A DNA stretch of 56,469 bases from Sandarakinorhabdus cyanobacteriorum. GTDB taxonomy: Bacteria > Pseudomonadota > Alphaproteobacteria > Sphingomonadales > Sphingomonadaceae. Position numbers and translations under genes: made by a program. Positions within the stretch are counted from its first letter, which is position 1. Every line of letters begins with the position of its first letter. Positions 1-8,778 of the stretch are shown in pieces. The stretch covers positions 4,246-60,714 of the forward strand of contig NZ_NOXT01000109.1 of the NCBI RefSeq assembly GCF_002251755.1, written 5' to 3'. A model generated the notes under the pieces. The model was not told the origin of the DNA, did no database searches, and saw only the letters and a program-made list of their open reading frames with translations.

Positions 1-5
1 GGTGA

Positions 6-1340
6 TCAGACCGCCTGCATCCATTCGGCCAGATCAGCCCGCGCCCGGGCCACCAGGGCCGGCTTGCGCTGGTCCTTCTTCACCGTTTGCGCCAGCGGCG
101 GGAACAGGCCGAAGTTGACGTTCATCGGCTGGAATGTGTCGGCCACGGCGCCGCCGGTGATGTGGGAGAGGAGCGCGCCCAGCGCCGTGGTCGGCGGCGG
201 CGGCACCGGGCTGCGGCCCTGCCGTTCGGCGATGACGAAGCGCGCCGCCATCAGGCCAACGGCAGCGGATTCGACATAGCCTTCGCACCCTGTGATCTGG
301 CCGGCAAAGCGCAACGAGGGCATCGCCTTCAACCGCAGCGTTGCATCCAGCAGGCGCGGCGCGTTGATGAAGGTGTTGCGGTGCAGGCCGCCCAGCCGGG
401 CGAATTGCGCGTTCTCGAGGCCGGGAATGGTGCGGAACACCCGCACCTGTTCGGCATGTTTCATCTTGGTCTGGAAGCCGACCATGTTCCACAGCGTGCC
501 CAGCGCATTGTCCTGCCGCAGCTGCACCACGGCCCAGGCGCGGCGGCCGGTGGCCGGGTTGGTCAGCCCCACCGGCTTCATCGGGCCAAAGCGCGGCGTG
601 TCGCGGCCGCGTGTCGCCATCACCTCGATCGGCATGCAGCCATCGAAATAGGGGGTGTTGGCCTCCCACTCCTTGAAGCTGGTCTTCTCGGCAGACAGCA
701 GGGCATCGATGAACGCCTCATACTGCGCCTTGTCCATCGGGCAGTTGAGATAGTCTTTCTGGCCTCCCTTGTCCCACCGGCTCTGGAACCAGGCGACATC
801 AAGGTTGATCGAATCGAAATGGATGACGGGCGCGATGGCATCGAAGAAGGCGAGGCTGTCCTCCCCGGTCAGGCTGCGGATGGCTTCGGCCAGCGGCGCG
901 GCGGTCAGTGGCCCGGTGGCGACGATGGTCTGGCCCCAATCGGCCGGCGGCAGGCCGTGCACCAGCTCGCGCACAATCGTCACATTGGGATGATTGGCCA
1001 GGCGCCCGGTGACGCCATCGGAAAACTGGTCACGGTCCACCGCCAGCGCCGATCCGGCCGGCACGCGCGCCTTGTCGGCCTCGGCCATGATGATGCTCGA
1101 AAGCGCGCGCATCTCCTGGTGGATCAGGCCAACGGCATTGTTGTCGGGATCATCGCTGCGGAAACTGTTGGAGCAGACGAGTTCGGCAAGGCCATCGGTC
1201 TTGTGCGCCTCGGTGGCGCCAACACCATCAGGCGCCCCGCGCATTTCGTGGATGACAACGGGGATGCCGGCGCTGGCCAGCTGCCAGGCGGCTTCGGAAC
1301 CGGCGAGGCCGCCGCCGATGATATGGACTGGGTTGGTCAT
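6..1340 (-). CDS. trmFO: TrmFO, folate/FAD-dependent tRNA (uracil-54-C5)-methyltransferase
   Basis: Makes the m5U54 (ribothymidine) of the tRNA T-loop, using methylenetetrahydrofolate as carbon donor and FADH2 as reductant; cytosolic. The 444-residue protein has the usual family length. It opens with a Rossmann FAD motif (GGGLAG, residues 9-14). The two family cysteines are visible: C56 in CSNSFRS and C235 in [23 protein letters not shown] motif lies near the C-terminus. The start is the ATG at 1340, directly before the FAD fold. It lies 29 bp downstream of the SpoIIAA-like gene on the same strand, so the two may be co-transcribed. Family assignment is firm. It could be confused only with the GidA/MnmG relatives, which are much longer. 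Confidence 0.96.
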   Translation of the reverse strand: MTNPVHIIGGGLAGSEAAWQLASAGIPVVIHEMRGAPDGVGATEAHKTDGLAELVCSNSFRSDDPDNNAVGLIHQEMRALSSIIMAEADKARVPAGSALAVDRDQFSDGVTGRLANHPNVTIVRELVHGLPPADWGQTIVATGPLTAAPLAEAIRSLTGEDSLAFFDAIAPVIHFDSINLDVAWFQSRWDKGGQKDYLNCPMDKAQYEAFIDALLSAEKTSFKEWEANTPYFDGCMPIEVMATRGRDTPRFGPMKPVGLTNPATGRRAWAVVQLRQDNALGTLWNMVGFQTKMKHAEQVRVFRTIPGLENAQFARLGGLHRNTFINAPRLLDATLRLKAMPSLRFAGQITGCEGYVESAAVGLMAARFVIAERQGRSPVPPPPTTALGALLSHITGGAVADTFQPMNVNFGLFPPLAQTVKKDQRKPALVARARADLAEWMQAV

Positions 1341-1369
1341 GCCCGGCCCTATGCGGCAGGGCGGCCGGA

Positions 1370-1741
1370 TTATCCAGCGTCCTCGCCGCCGCGTGCCCAG
1401 CGCCGGGCGGCATCCAGCCCGCTTTCGGGAAAGCAGCGCAACTCGGCCGGGTAGAGCGGGGCGAACAGGCGCACCAGCGGGCCGACCCAGCCGGCATCAG
1501 AGACGATGGCGGCGCGGCGCAGGAAATCGCGGTGGTGCAGGTGGAAGACCAGATCGCGCCACCAGACTTCCGGCGCGATCTTGCCCAGGCGGCGCACCAC
1601 CTCGACGAAATCGATGCGGGCATGGCGGGTGAGCAGCTGGTCCACCGCCGTCACCACCGCCTCGTAATCGGGGCGGGTGATGGCGCTATCCACCACCACC
1701 TCGATGAAGCCGGCCTCATCATCCACGGTCATGCTGAGCAT
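1370..1741 (-). CDS. SpoIIAA-like (STAS-fold) protein
   Basis: A 123-residue soluble protein resembling the SpoIIAA-like family, a STAS-type alpha/beta fold of unknown cellular role. The body ([19 protein letters not shown], then [12 protein letters not shown] and [15 protein letters not shown]) alternates amphipathic helices and strands as expected. I chose the ATG at 1741 because AGGGAGG lies about 8 nt upstream of it. A frame open to 1801 would add 20 residues without a ribosome site, and the ATG at 1732 is too far from the Shine-Dalgarno. It is divergent from nuoG and upstream of trmFO. The family placement is from overall pattern; no catalytic residue supports a specific function. Confidence 0.7.
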   Translation of the reverse strand: MLSMTVDDEAGFIEVVVDSAITRPDYEAVVTAVDQLLTRHARIDFVEVVRRLGKIAPEVWWRDLVFHLHHRDFLRRAAIVSDAGWVGPLVRLFAPLYPAELRCFPESGLDAARRWARGGEDAG

Positions 1742-1886
1742 ATCTTGACCCTCCCTGGCCGCAGAGCTTGCCAAGCCCTTGATGCACCGCAATAAGGGCA
1801 AGCCGCAGTGGCCTGCCGCAGTGCGGGAAGCGCCTCAAAGGGCCCCGGAAAAATGCGGAAGCGCGGCAGAATGTCGCTGTTTTGCC

Positions 1887-1915
1887 TTCCCATGCCGCAA
1901 GCGCCTCGCTATACC
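1887..1915 (+). promoter_or_regulatory. Candidate sigma-70 promoter for the nuoG operon
   Basis: In the 276-bp gap between the divergent SpoIIAA-like gene and nuoG there is TTCCCA (1887-1892), a 17-bp spacer and TATACC (1910-1915), each matching four of six consensus positions. It lies about 100 bp upstream of the nuoG ATG. It is the best match I found by eye; nothing else in the gap is recognisable. A start site has to exist here because nuoG is the first gene of the run. Confidence 0.3.
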
Positions 1916-2017
1916 CCGGATGGTCTGGCGCCCGGTCGGGCCGTCCAACTGGAAGAATGAACATGCACGTGCGGCCAGCATGCGGCCGGGCCAGTGTGGC
2001 TTGGCAGGATTGAGCGC

Positions 2018-4030
2018 ATGCCGAAACTGACGGTCGATGGAATCGAAGTGGAGGTGCCGGGCGGCGCCACCGTGCTGCAGGCCTGTGAAGCGGCCGGGGC
2101 GGAGATCCCGCGTTTCTGTTATCACGAGCGGCTGTCGATTGCCGGCAACTGCCGCATGTGCCTGGTGGAAATGGAAAAATCGCCCAAGCCGGTGGCCAGT
2201 TGCGCCATGCCGGCGGCCGATGGCCAGGTGATCCACACCAAGTCGGAAAAGGTGAAGAGGGCCCGCGAGGGGGTGATGGAGTTTCTGCTCATCAACCACC
2301 CGCTGGATTGCCCGATCTGTGACCAGGGCGGTGAATGCGATCTGCAGGATCAGGCCATGGCCTATGGCCGGGGCGCCAACCGCTATGAGGAAAACAAGCG
2401 GGCGGTGACCGAGAAATATATGGGCCCGCTGATCAAGACGGTGATGACGCGGTGCATCCACTGCACCCGCTGCGTGCGCTTTGCCGAGGAAGTCGCCGGG
2501 GTCGAGGAAATCGGCGCCATCGGCCGGGGCGAATCGATGCAGATCACCTCCTATCTGGAGCGGGCCGTCACCTCCGAAGTGTCGGGCAATGTCATTGATC
2601 TGTGCCCGGTCGGGGCGCTGACGTCGAAGCCCTATGCCTTCCAGGCGCGGCCGTGGGAGCTGAAGAAAACCGATTCGATCGACGTGATGGATGCCATCGG
2701 CAGCAACATCGTGGTGGGCAGCCGCGGCGCCGCCGTGCTGCGCGTGACGCCGCGCATCAACGATGACGTGAACGAGGAGTGGCTGGCCGACAAGAGCCGC
2801 TTTGCCATCGATGGCCTCGCCGAACGCCGGCTCGACACGCCGTGGGTGCGGGTGGGCGGCAAGCTGCAAAAGGCGAGCTGGGCCGAGGCGTTCCAGGCGA
2901 TTGCCGCCGGGCTGAAGGGCCTTTCCGGTGCCGAGATTGCCGGCGTGGTGGGTGACCTTTGCGCCGTGGAAGACATGGTGGCGTTCAAGGATCTGCTGGC
3001 CGGGCTGGGCACAACGCGGATCGAGTGCCGGCAGGATGGTGCGCTGTTCGATGCGGGCGAACCGGCCGGCTGGCTGTTCGGCACGGGCCTTGCCGCGGCC
3101 GAGACCGCCGATGCGATCCTGCTGATCGGCACCAATCCCCGCCACGAGGCGGCGCTTTTGAACGTGCGGCTGCGCAAGGCGGTGAAGAAGGGCGGCGCCA
3201 AGGCGTTCAGCATCGGGCCGGATGTCGATCTGTCCTTCCCGCTGACCCAGCTCGGCGATGATGCCGCGCTGCTGGCCGATCTGCCGGCGGCGGTGGTGGA
3301 GGCCTTTGCCGGTGCGCAGCGGCCGATGATCCTGGTGGGCATGGGCGCGCTGAAGACGCCGGGCCTGTATGAAGCCGCGCGCGCTGCGGCCACACGGCTG
3401 AACGTGGTGCGCGATGGCTGGAACGGCTTCAACCTGGTGCACACGGCCGCCGCGCGCGCCGGCGCGCTGCGGCTGGGCCTGGCGGTTGATGGCGGCATCA
3501 ACGCGCTGATGGGCGATGCCGGCGTGAAGGCGCTGTTCCTCTTGGGCGCCGATGAGGTGAATGTGCAGGCCGGGCGCTTTACCGTCTATGTCGGCACCCA
3601 CGGCGATCGCGGTGTCGCGCATGCCGATGTGATCCTGCCGGCAGCGGCCTACACCGAAAAGGCCGGCATCCATGTCAACATGGAAGGCCGGGTGCAGCGG
3701 GCGCTGAAGGCGACGCAGCCGCCCGGCGACGCGCGCGAGGATTGGACGATCATGCGCGCCCTGTCGTCCGTGCTCGGCGTGAAGCTGCCTTATGACGACC
3801 TCATTGCCCTGCGCGCGCGCATTGCCACCGAATGGCCGGATCTGGCCACCGATGGCCTGATTGCGCGCACCGCGACGCTGTCTGCGGTCACCGCGCCGCC
3901 ACTGCGGGGCCCGCTCCATCATATTTACAGCAATTATCAGCTGACCAACCCGATCGCTCGGGCCAGCCCCACCATGGCCGCCTGCGTGTCGTCGCTGCTG
4001 GCACCGGAAAGCCGGGAGGCGGCGGAATGA
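2018..4030 (+). CDS. nuoG: NADH-quinone oxidoreductase subunit G (NuoG)
   Basis: Peripheral-arm subunit of respiratory complex I, carrying Fe-S clusters that pass electrons from NADH toward quinone. The 670-residue protein shows a [2Fe-2S] ferredoxin domain with C34, C45, C48 and C62. It is followed by the [17 protein letters not shown] cluster-binding segment, the CIHCTRC...CPVGAL [4Fe-4S] segment and a long molybdopterin-oxidoreductase-like C-terminal domain. The start is the ATG at 2018 with AGGA 8 nt upstream; an in-frame GTG at 1994 is possible but less likely. Its stop overlaps the nuoH start (ATGA). It is the first gene of the run: nuoA-F are not upstream, where a divergent unrelated gene sits instead. 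Confidence 0.96.
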   Translation: MPKLTVDGIEVEVPGGATVLQACEAAGAEIPRFCYHERLSIAGNCRMCLVEMEKSPKPVASCAMPAADGQVIHTKSEKVKRAREGVMEFLLINHPLDCPICDQGGECDLQDQAMAYGRGANRYEENKRAVTEKYMGPLIKTVMTRCIHCTRCVRFAEEVAGVEEIGAIGRGESMQITSYLERAVTSEVSGNVIDLCPVGALTSKPYAFQARPWELKKTDSIDVMDAIGSNIVVGSRGAAVLRVTPRINDDVNEEWLADKSRFAIDGLAERRLDTPWVRVGGKLQKASWAEAFQAIAAGLKGLSGAEIAGVVGDLCAVEDMVAFKDLLAGLGTTRIECRQDGALFDAGEPAGWLFGTGLAAAETADAILLIGTNPRHEAALLNVRLRKAVKKGGAKAFSIGPDVDLSFPLTQLGDDAALLADLPAAVVEAFAGAQRPMILVGMGALKTPGLYEAARAAATRLNVVRDGWNGFNLVHTAAARAGALRLGLAVDGGINALMGDAGVKALFLLGADEVNVQAGRFTVYVGTHGDRGVAHADVILPAAAYTEKAGIHVNMEGRVQRALKATQPPGDAREDWTIMRALSSVLGVKLPYDDLIALRARIATEWPDLATDGLIARTATLSAVTAPPLRGPLHHIYSNYQLTNPIARASPTMAACVSSLLAPESREAAE

Positions 4031-5094
4031 CCTACACCGGCTGGTTCGTGGAACAGTTCGGCGCTGGGCTGGGCTGGTTCCTTGCCAATCTCACGCTCAT
4101 TCTCGCCATCGCTTTCCCGGTGATGGTGGGTGTGGCGCTGGCGGTTTATGCCGATCGCAAGATCTGGGCGGCGATGCAGATGCGGCGCGGCCCCAACGTG
4201 GTCGGCCCGTTCGGCATCCTGCAAACCTTTGCCGATGCTGCAAAATTGTTCCTGAAGGAAACCATCATCCCGGCCGGCGCCTCCACCGGCGTGTTCCTGC
4301 TCGCCCCGATGATCAGCTTCACGCTGGCGCTGGTGGTTTGGGCGGTGATGCCGTTCGATGCCGGCCTGGTACTGGCCGATCTCAATGTCGGCCTGCTCTA
4401 CATCTTCGCCGTCTCCTCGATGGGCGTCTATGGCATCATCATGTCGGGCTGGGCGTCCAACTCCAAATATGCCTTCCTGGGCGGCCTGCGCTCGGCGGCG
4501 CAGATGGTTTCCTACGAAGTCTCGATGGGTTTCATCCTCGTTGCAGTGATGATGTATGCCCAGAGCCTCAACCTGTCCGACATCGTTCTCGCCCAAAAGG
4601 GCAATGTGCTGGGCATCTTGAACGGCAATATTTTCAACCCCTTGCTTTTCCCGATGGGCATCATGTTCTTCATCACCGCGCTCGCCGAAACCAACCGGCC
4701 GCCGTTCGATCTGCCCGAGGCCGAGGCCGAGCTCGTCGCCGGTTACCAGGTCGAATATTCGAGCATGTCCTTCGCGCTCTTCTTCCTCGGCGAATATGCC
4801 AATATCCTGTTCATGTGCGCGCTGATCCCCACCCTGTTCCTGGGCGGGTGGCTGCCGCCGCTCGATCTGCCGTTCCTCTATGCCATTCCAGGCTTTGTCT
4901 GGTTTCTCAGCAAGATGGCCTTCCTGTTCTTCCTGTTTGCCTGGGTGAAGGCGACGGTGCCGCGCTACCGCTATGACCAGCTGATGCGGCTGGGCTGGAA
5001 GGTGTTCCTGCCGCTGTCGCTGTTCTGGGTGGTCGTGGTCTCGGGCTGGCTGATGTTCACCGGGCATTTCGCCGCAGCGCCGGGAGTGATGTGA
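4027..5094 (+). CDS. nuoH: NADH-quinone oxidoreductase subunit H (NuoH)
   Basis: Membrane subunit of complex I that joins the peripheral arm to the proton-pumping arm and forms part of the quinone pocket. The 355-residue, eight-helix type protein has the family signatures [17 protein letters not shown] near the N-terminus and [23 protein letters not shown] in the middle. Length matches the family. The start ATG overlaps the nuoG stop codon, and the stop TGA at 5092-5094 overlaps the nuoI ATG, so translational coupling on both sides is expected. Confidence 0.97.
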   Translation: MTYTGWFVEQFGAGLGWFLANLTLILAIAFPVMVGVALAVYADRKIWAAMQMRRGPNVVGPFGILQTFADAAKLFLKETIIPAGASTGVFLLAPMISFTLALVVWAVMPFDAGLVLADLNVGLLYIFAVSSMGVYGIIMSGWASNSKYAFLGGLRSAAQMVSYEVSMGFILVAVMMYAQSLNLSDIVLAQKGNVLGILNGNIFNPLLFPMGIMFFITALAETNRPPFDLPEAEAELVAGYQVEYSSMSFALFFLGEYANILFMCALIPTLFLGGWLPPLDLPFLYAIPGFVWFLSKMAFLFFLFAWVKATVPRYRYDQLMRLGWKVFLPLSLFWVVVVSGWLMFTGHFAAAPGVM

Positions 5095-5582
5095 TGACCG
5101 CGCTGTTGCGCTCCGCCAAGTCGTTGCTGCTGCTGGAATTTGTCTCCGGCCTGTGGCTGACGCTGCGCTATGTGTTCCGGCCCAAGGCGACGCTGAACTA
5201 TCCTTATGAAAAGGGCCCGGTGAGCCCGCGCTTCCGCGGCGAACATGCGCTCAGGCGCTATCCCAACGGCGAGGAACGCTGCATCGCCTGCAAGCTGTGC
5301 GAAGCTGTGTGCCCGGCCCAGGCCATCACCATCGAGGCCGAACCGCGCGCCGATGGTTCGCGGCGGACGACGCGGTACGACATCGACATGACCAAGTGCA
5401 TTTATTGCGGCCTGTGCCAGGAGGCCTGCCCGGTCGATGCCATTGTCGAGACGCCGAATTTCGAATTCTCGGTCGAGACGCGCGAGGAGCTGATCTATAC
5501 CAAGGACAAGCTGCTGGCGAACGGCGAGAAGTGGGAACGCGCCATCGCCGCCAACATCGCGGCCGACGCGGAGTATCGGTGA
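5094..5582 (+). CDS. nuoI: NADH-quinone oxidoreductase subunit I (NuoI)
   Basis: Ferredoxin-like subunit of complex I holding two [4Fe-4S] clusters that relay electrons toward the terminal cluster. The 162-residue protein carries two CxxCxxCxxxC motifs ([12 protein letters not shown] and [12 protein letters not shown]), as required. I chose the ATG at 5094, which overlaps the nuoH stop by one base and has GGGAG seven bases upstream; the adjacent in-frame GTG at 5091 would add one residue. A repeat element follows immediately and separates it from nuoJ. Confidence 0.97.
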   Translation: MTALLRSAKSLLLLEFVSGLWLTLRYVFRPKATLNYPYEKGPVSPRFRGEHALRRYPNGEERCIACKLCEAVCPAQAITIEAEPRADGSRRTTRYDIDMTKCIYCGLCQEACPVDAIVETPNFEFSVETREELIYTKDKLLANGEKWERAIAANIAADAEYR

Positions 5583-5596
5583 TGGACACGTCATTC

Positions 5597-5674
5597 GTCA
5601 TGCTGGCGAAGGCCAGCATCCACCTCACCGCCGGCGCTGATTGCGCAATGGATGCTGGCCTGCGCCAGCATGAC
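5597..5674. repeat. Interspersed palindromic element, GTCATGCTG/CAGCATCCA family, copy 1
   Basis: Two 26-bp arms, 5597-5622 and 5649-5674, are inverted copies with one mismatch, separated by a 26-nt loop. Each arm begins GTCATGCTG and ends CAGCATCCA, so each is itself partly palindromic. The element fills almost the entire nuoI-nuoJ gap. A second copy with the same terminal sequences lies at 43115-43212. The structure resembles REP/BIME-type extragenic elements. Confidence 0.85.
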
Positions 5675-5685
5675 TGGTGGGTGTG

Positions 5686-6297
5686 ATGGCCGCCTTTGCC
5701 TTCTATCTGTTCGCCGGGCTGCTGCTCACCAGCGGCCTGATGGTGATCACCGCGAAAAACCCGGTGCACAGTGTGCTGTGGCTGATCCTCGCCTTCTTCA
5801 ACGCCGCCGGCCTGTTCATCCTGTTGGGCGCCGAGTTTCTGGCGATGCTGCTGGTCATCGTCTATGTCGGCGCGGTCGCGGTGCTGTTCCTGTTTGTCGT
5901 CATGATGCTCGACATTGATTTCAAGGCCTTGCAGCGCGGCGCCTTGCAGAATCTGCCGCTGGGCCTGGCCGTGTCTGGTGTGATCCTGGCCGAGGTGCTG
6001 CTGGTCGCCAGCGGCTGGACCGCGGGGCAGGGCGTCATCGTCCACGAGGCGCTGGCCGGGCCGCCGCCGGGGATGACCAACACCCAGTGGATCGGCAGCC
6101 AGCTCTACACCCGCTATTTCTTCGTCTTCTCCATGTCGGGCTTGATCCTGCTTGCCGCCATGATCGGCGCCATCGTGCTGACGCACCGCCGCCGCGTGGG
6201 CATCAAGAAGCAGAGCATCGCCGCCCAGAATGCGCGCACGCCGGGCGGCACCGTCGCCGTGGGCAAGGCCGCCATCGGCCAGGGGGTGGAACTGTGA
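5686..6297 (+). CDS. nuoJ: NADH-quinone oxidoreductase subunit J (NuoJ)
   Basis: Membrane-arm subunit of complex I next to the quinone site, involved in coupling electron transfer to proton movement. The 203-residue protein has five predicted hydrophobic segments and the family motif [29 protein letters not shown]. The start is the ATG at 5686 with GGTGGG just upstream, inside the edge of the palindromic element; a GTG at 5677 in frame would extend it by three residues. Its stop overlaps the nuoK GTG by four bases. The 103-bp spacing from nuoI, filled by a repeat, is unusual in this otherwise overlapping operon. Confidence 0.95.
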   Translation: MAAFAFYLFAGLLLTSGLMVITAKNPVHSVLWLILAFFNAAGLFILLGAEFLAMLLVIVYVGAVAVLFLFVVMMLDIDFKALQRGALQNLPLGLAVSGVILAEVLLVASGWTAGQGVIVHEALAGPPPGMTNTQWIGSQLYTRYFFVFSMSGLILLAAMIGAIVLTHRRRVGIKKQSIAAQNARTPGGTVAVGKAAIGQGVEL

Positions 6298-6599
6298 TCG
6301 GGCTCACCCACTATCTGGCGGTGTCGGCGGCACTGTTCGTGCTCGGCGTGTTCGGGATTTTCCTCAACCGCCGCAACATCATCATCATCCTGATGGCGCT
6401 CGAACTGATCCTGCTCAGCGTCAACATCAACCTCGTCGCCTTCTCGGCCTATCTGCACCAGGTGCATGGCCAGATTTTCGCGATGTTCGTGCTGACCGTG
6501 GCGGCCGGGGAAGCGGCCATCGGTCTGGCCATTTTGGTGATCTATTTCCGCAACCGCGGCACGGTGGCGGTGGATCAAGCCGATCTGATGAAGGGATGA
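6294..6599 (+). CDS. nuoK: NADH-quinone oxidoreductase subunit K (NuoK)
   Basis: Small antiporter-like membrane subunit of complex I (MnhC/MrpC homologue). The 101-residue length is exactly that of the family. The sequence shows three hydrophobic helices, with [20 protein letters not shown] carrying the conserved membrane glutamate and [15 protein letters not shown] carrying the second. The start is GTG at 6294, overlapping the nuoJ stop (GTGA) with a G-rich ribosome site (AGGGGG) upstream. It is followed by a repeat element before nuoL. Confidence 0.96.
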   Translation: MIGLTHYLAVSAALFVLGVFGIFLNRRNIIIILMALELILLSVNINLVAFSAYLHQVHGQIFAMFVLTVAAGEAAIGLAILVIYFRNRGTVAVDQADLMKG

Positions 6600-6616
6600 G
6601 CGTGCTTCGGCCATAT

Positions 6617-6753
6617 TCCCTCCCCCTTGCGGGGAGGGCGACTCGCGCGCAGCGCGGCGGGGTGGGGGTTGCGCTCTCACCGGCCCGTGTTGCCACCCCC
6701 ACCCCGGGCCGCGCCAGTGGCGCGTCTCTCGCCCTCCCCACAAGGGGGAGGGA
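6617..6753. repeat. Interspersed inverted-repeat element between nuoK and nuoL
   Basis: Outer arms 6617-6641 and 6729-6753 (25 bp each) are inverted copies with a single mismatch, rich in CCCTCCCCCTT/AAGGGGGAGGG. Inside them GGCGGGGTGGGGG (6656-6668) faces CCACCCCCACCCC, so the fold continues inward. It occupies nearly the whole 160-bp nuoK-nuoL gap. It is unrelated in sequence to the element at 5597. Its right end abuts and partly supplies the nuoL Shine-Dalgarno. Confidence 0.85.
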
Positions 6754-6759
6754 GGAACC

Positions 6760-8778
6760 ATGATGATCACCGTGCTTGTCTTCCTGCCGCTGCTGATGGC
6801 GGCCATCGCCGGCCTGGGTGGCCGCGTGATCGGCCACAACGCCGCCAAGGCGTTGACCACTGGCGGCCTGTTCGTTTCGGCCGCCCTGGCCTGGGTGACG
6901 TTCGTCGGCTTCTGGCTGAACGGCGCCGAGGCGACCACGGTGCCGGTGCTGGACTGGATCGAAAGCGGCCGCCTGTCGGTGGCCTGGGCGCTCAAGGTCG
7001 ATACGCTCACCGCCGTGATGCTGGTGGTGGTGACCAGCGTGTCGGCGCTCGTCCATCTCTACAGCTGGGGCTATATGGCGGAAGACCCGTCGCAGAGCCG
7101 CTTCTTCGCCTATCTGTCGCTGTTCACCTTCGCCATGCTGATGCTGGTAACGGCGGACAATCTGGTGCAGATGTTCTTCGGCTGGGAAGGCGTGGGCCTC
7201 GCCTCCTATCTGCTCATCGGTTTCTGGTACACCAAGCCGTCGGCCAATGCCGCCGCGATCAAGGCCTTCGTGGTCAACCGGGTCGGCGATTTCGGCTTCA
7301 GCCTCGGCATCTTTGCCACCTTCATGGTGTTTGGCACCGTTTCCATCGATGCCATCCTGGCGGCCGTGCCGCAGCACAGCGGCCAGACGTTCAGCTTCCT
7401 GGGCGGTCAGGTCGATGTGATGACCTGCCTGTGCCTGCTGCTGTTCGTTGGCGCCTGCGGCAAGTCGGCCCAGTTGGGCCTGCACACCTGGCTGCCCGAC
7501 GCCATGGAAGGCCCGACGCCGGTTTCGGCCCTGATCCACGCCGCCACCATGGTGACGGCCGGTGTGTTCATGGTCTGCCGCCTGTCCCCGATGTTTGAAG
7601 CGAGCCCCACTGCGCAGGCGGTTGTCTGTGTGCTGGGTGCCTGCACGGCGCTGTTCGCCGCGACGGTGGGCATGGTGCAGAACGACATCAAGCGGGTGAT
7701 CGCCTATTCCACCTGCTCCCAGCTCGGCTACATGTTCTTTGCCGCCGGCAGCGGCGCTTATGGCGCCGCGATGTTCCACCTGTTCACCCACGCCTTCTTC
7801 AAGGCGCTGCTGTTCCTGGGCGCCGGCAGTGTCATCCACGCGATGCATCACGAGCAGGACATGCGCTTCTATGGCGGCCTGCGTCGCCATATCCCCATCA
7901 CCTTCTGGATGATGACGATCGGCACGCTGGCGCTGACCGGCTTCTTCTTCACCGCCGGCTATTATTCCAAGGATGCCATTTTGGAAGCGGCCGCTGCAAG
8001 CCACACTGTGCATGGGGCCTTTGCGTTTGCAATCGGTGCGGTCGTGGCGGCGCTGACCAGCTTCTATTCCTGGCGGCTTGTGTTCCTCACCTTTTTTGGC
8101 AAGCCGCGCTGGGCGGGCAGTGAGCATATCCAGCATGCCGCGCACGACGATCATGGGCACCGCCACGATAACGCCCATGAGCACGCCGGCGGTCATGCGC
8201 AGCATGACGACGGCACCGCCGGCTATCACCCGCACGAAAGCCCGATCTCGATGCTGATCCCGCTGTTCGTTCTGGGTGGTGGGGCATTGTTTGCCGGGCT
8301 GATCTGGCACGAGAATTTCGTTGGTGCCGAAGAAGGCGCCAGCTTCTGGCGCGGCAGCCTGGCGTTCAACGAACATCTGATGCACGCCATGCACGAAGTG
8401 CCGGCCTGGGTAAGGTGGACCCCGTCAATCGCATTCTTTGTTGGGCTGCTGTCGGCATATTATTACTACATTCGCCATCCTGACCTGCCAGCCTGGTGGT
8501 CACGCGAGTTGAACGGCCTGTATCAGTTCCTGCTCAGGAAGTGGTATTTCGACGAGCTGTACAACGCGATCTTCGTCAAGCCGGCGCTGTGGTTTGGCCG
8601 GATGTTCTGGACCCGCGGTGACCAGCAGACGATCGATCGTTTTGGGCCCAATGGTGCTGCCGATGTGGTGGTGGCCGGTGCGGGTCTCGCCCGCCGCTTC
8701 CAGTCGGGCTATGTCTATTCCTACGCTCTGGTGATGCTGGTCGGCCTGGCCGCCGCTGCCGCCTGGATGATGCGCTGA
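6760..8778 (+). CDS. nuoL: NADH-quinone oxidoreductase subunit L (NuoL)
   Basis: Distal antiporter-like proton-pumping subunit of complex I, with the long lateral helix at its C-terminus. The 672-residue length is normal. Conserved signatures are MFFGWEGVGLASYLLIGFWY (the TM5 glutamate) and GLHTWLPDAMEGPTPVSALIHAATMV (a proton-channel lysine/histidine region). A histidine-rich hydrophilic stretch lies at about residues 456-492. The start is the ATG at 6760, preceded by GGAGG overlapping the end of the repeat element. Its stop overlaps the nuoM ATG by one base. Confidence 0.97.
   Translation: MMITVLVFLPLLMAAIAGLGGRVIGHNAAKALTTGGLFVSAALAWVTFVGFWLNGAEATTVPVLDWIESGRLSVAWALKVDTLTAVMLVVVTSVSALVHLYSWGYMAEDPSQSRFFAYLSLFTFAMLMLVTADNLVQMFFGWEGVGLASYLLIGFWYTKPSANAAAIKAFVVNRVGDFGFSLGIFATFMVFGTVSIDAILAAVPQHSGQTFSFLGGQVDVMTCLCLLLFVGACGKSAQLGLHTWLPDAMEGPTPVSALIHAATMVTAGVFMVCRLSPMFEASPTAQAVVCVLGACTALFAATVGMVQNDIKRVIAYSTCSQLGYMFFAAGSGAYGAAMFHLFTHAFFKALLFLGAGSVIHAMHHEQDMRFYGGLRRHIPITFWMMTIGTLALTGFFFTAGYYSKDAILEAAAASHTVHGAFAFAIGAVVAALTSFYSWRLVFLTFFGKPRWAGSEHIQHAAHDDHGHRHDNAHEHAGGHAQHDDGTAGYHPHESPISMLIPLFVLGGGALFAGLIWHENFVGAEEGASFWRGSLAFNEHLMHAMHEVPAWVRWTPSIAFFVGLLSAYYYYIRHPDLPAWWSRELNGLYQFLLRKWYFDELYNAIFVKPALWFGRMFWTRGDQQTIDRFGPNGAADVVVAGAGLARRFQSGYVYSYALVMLVGLAAAAAWMMR

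Noticed and set aside
87-1454. Long open frame of 455 codons on the plus strand opposite trmFO
   Set aside because: It is antisense to a clear TrmFO, has an Arg/His/Gly-rich composition typical of the shadow of a high-G+C gene, and matches no family.
1835-3922. 695-codon minus-strand frame opposite nuoG
   Set aside because: Shadow of NuoG, low-complexity His/Arg/Gln-rich translation, no motif.
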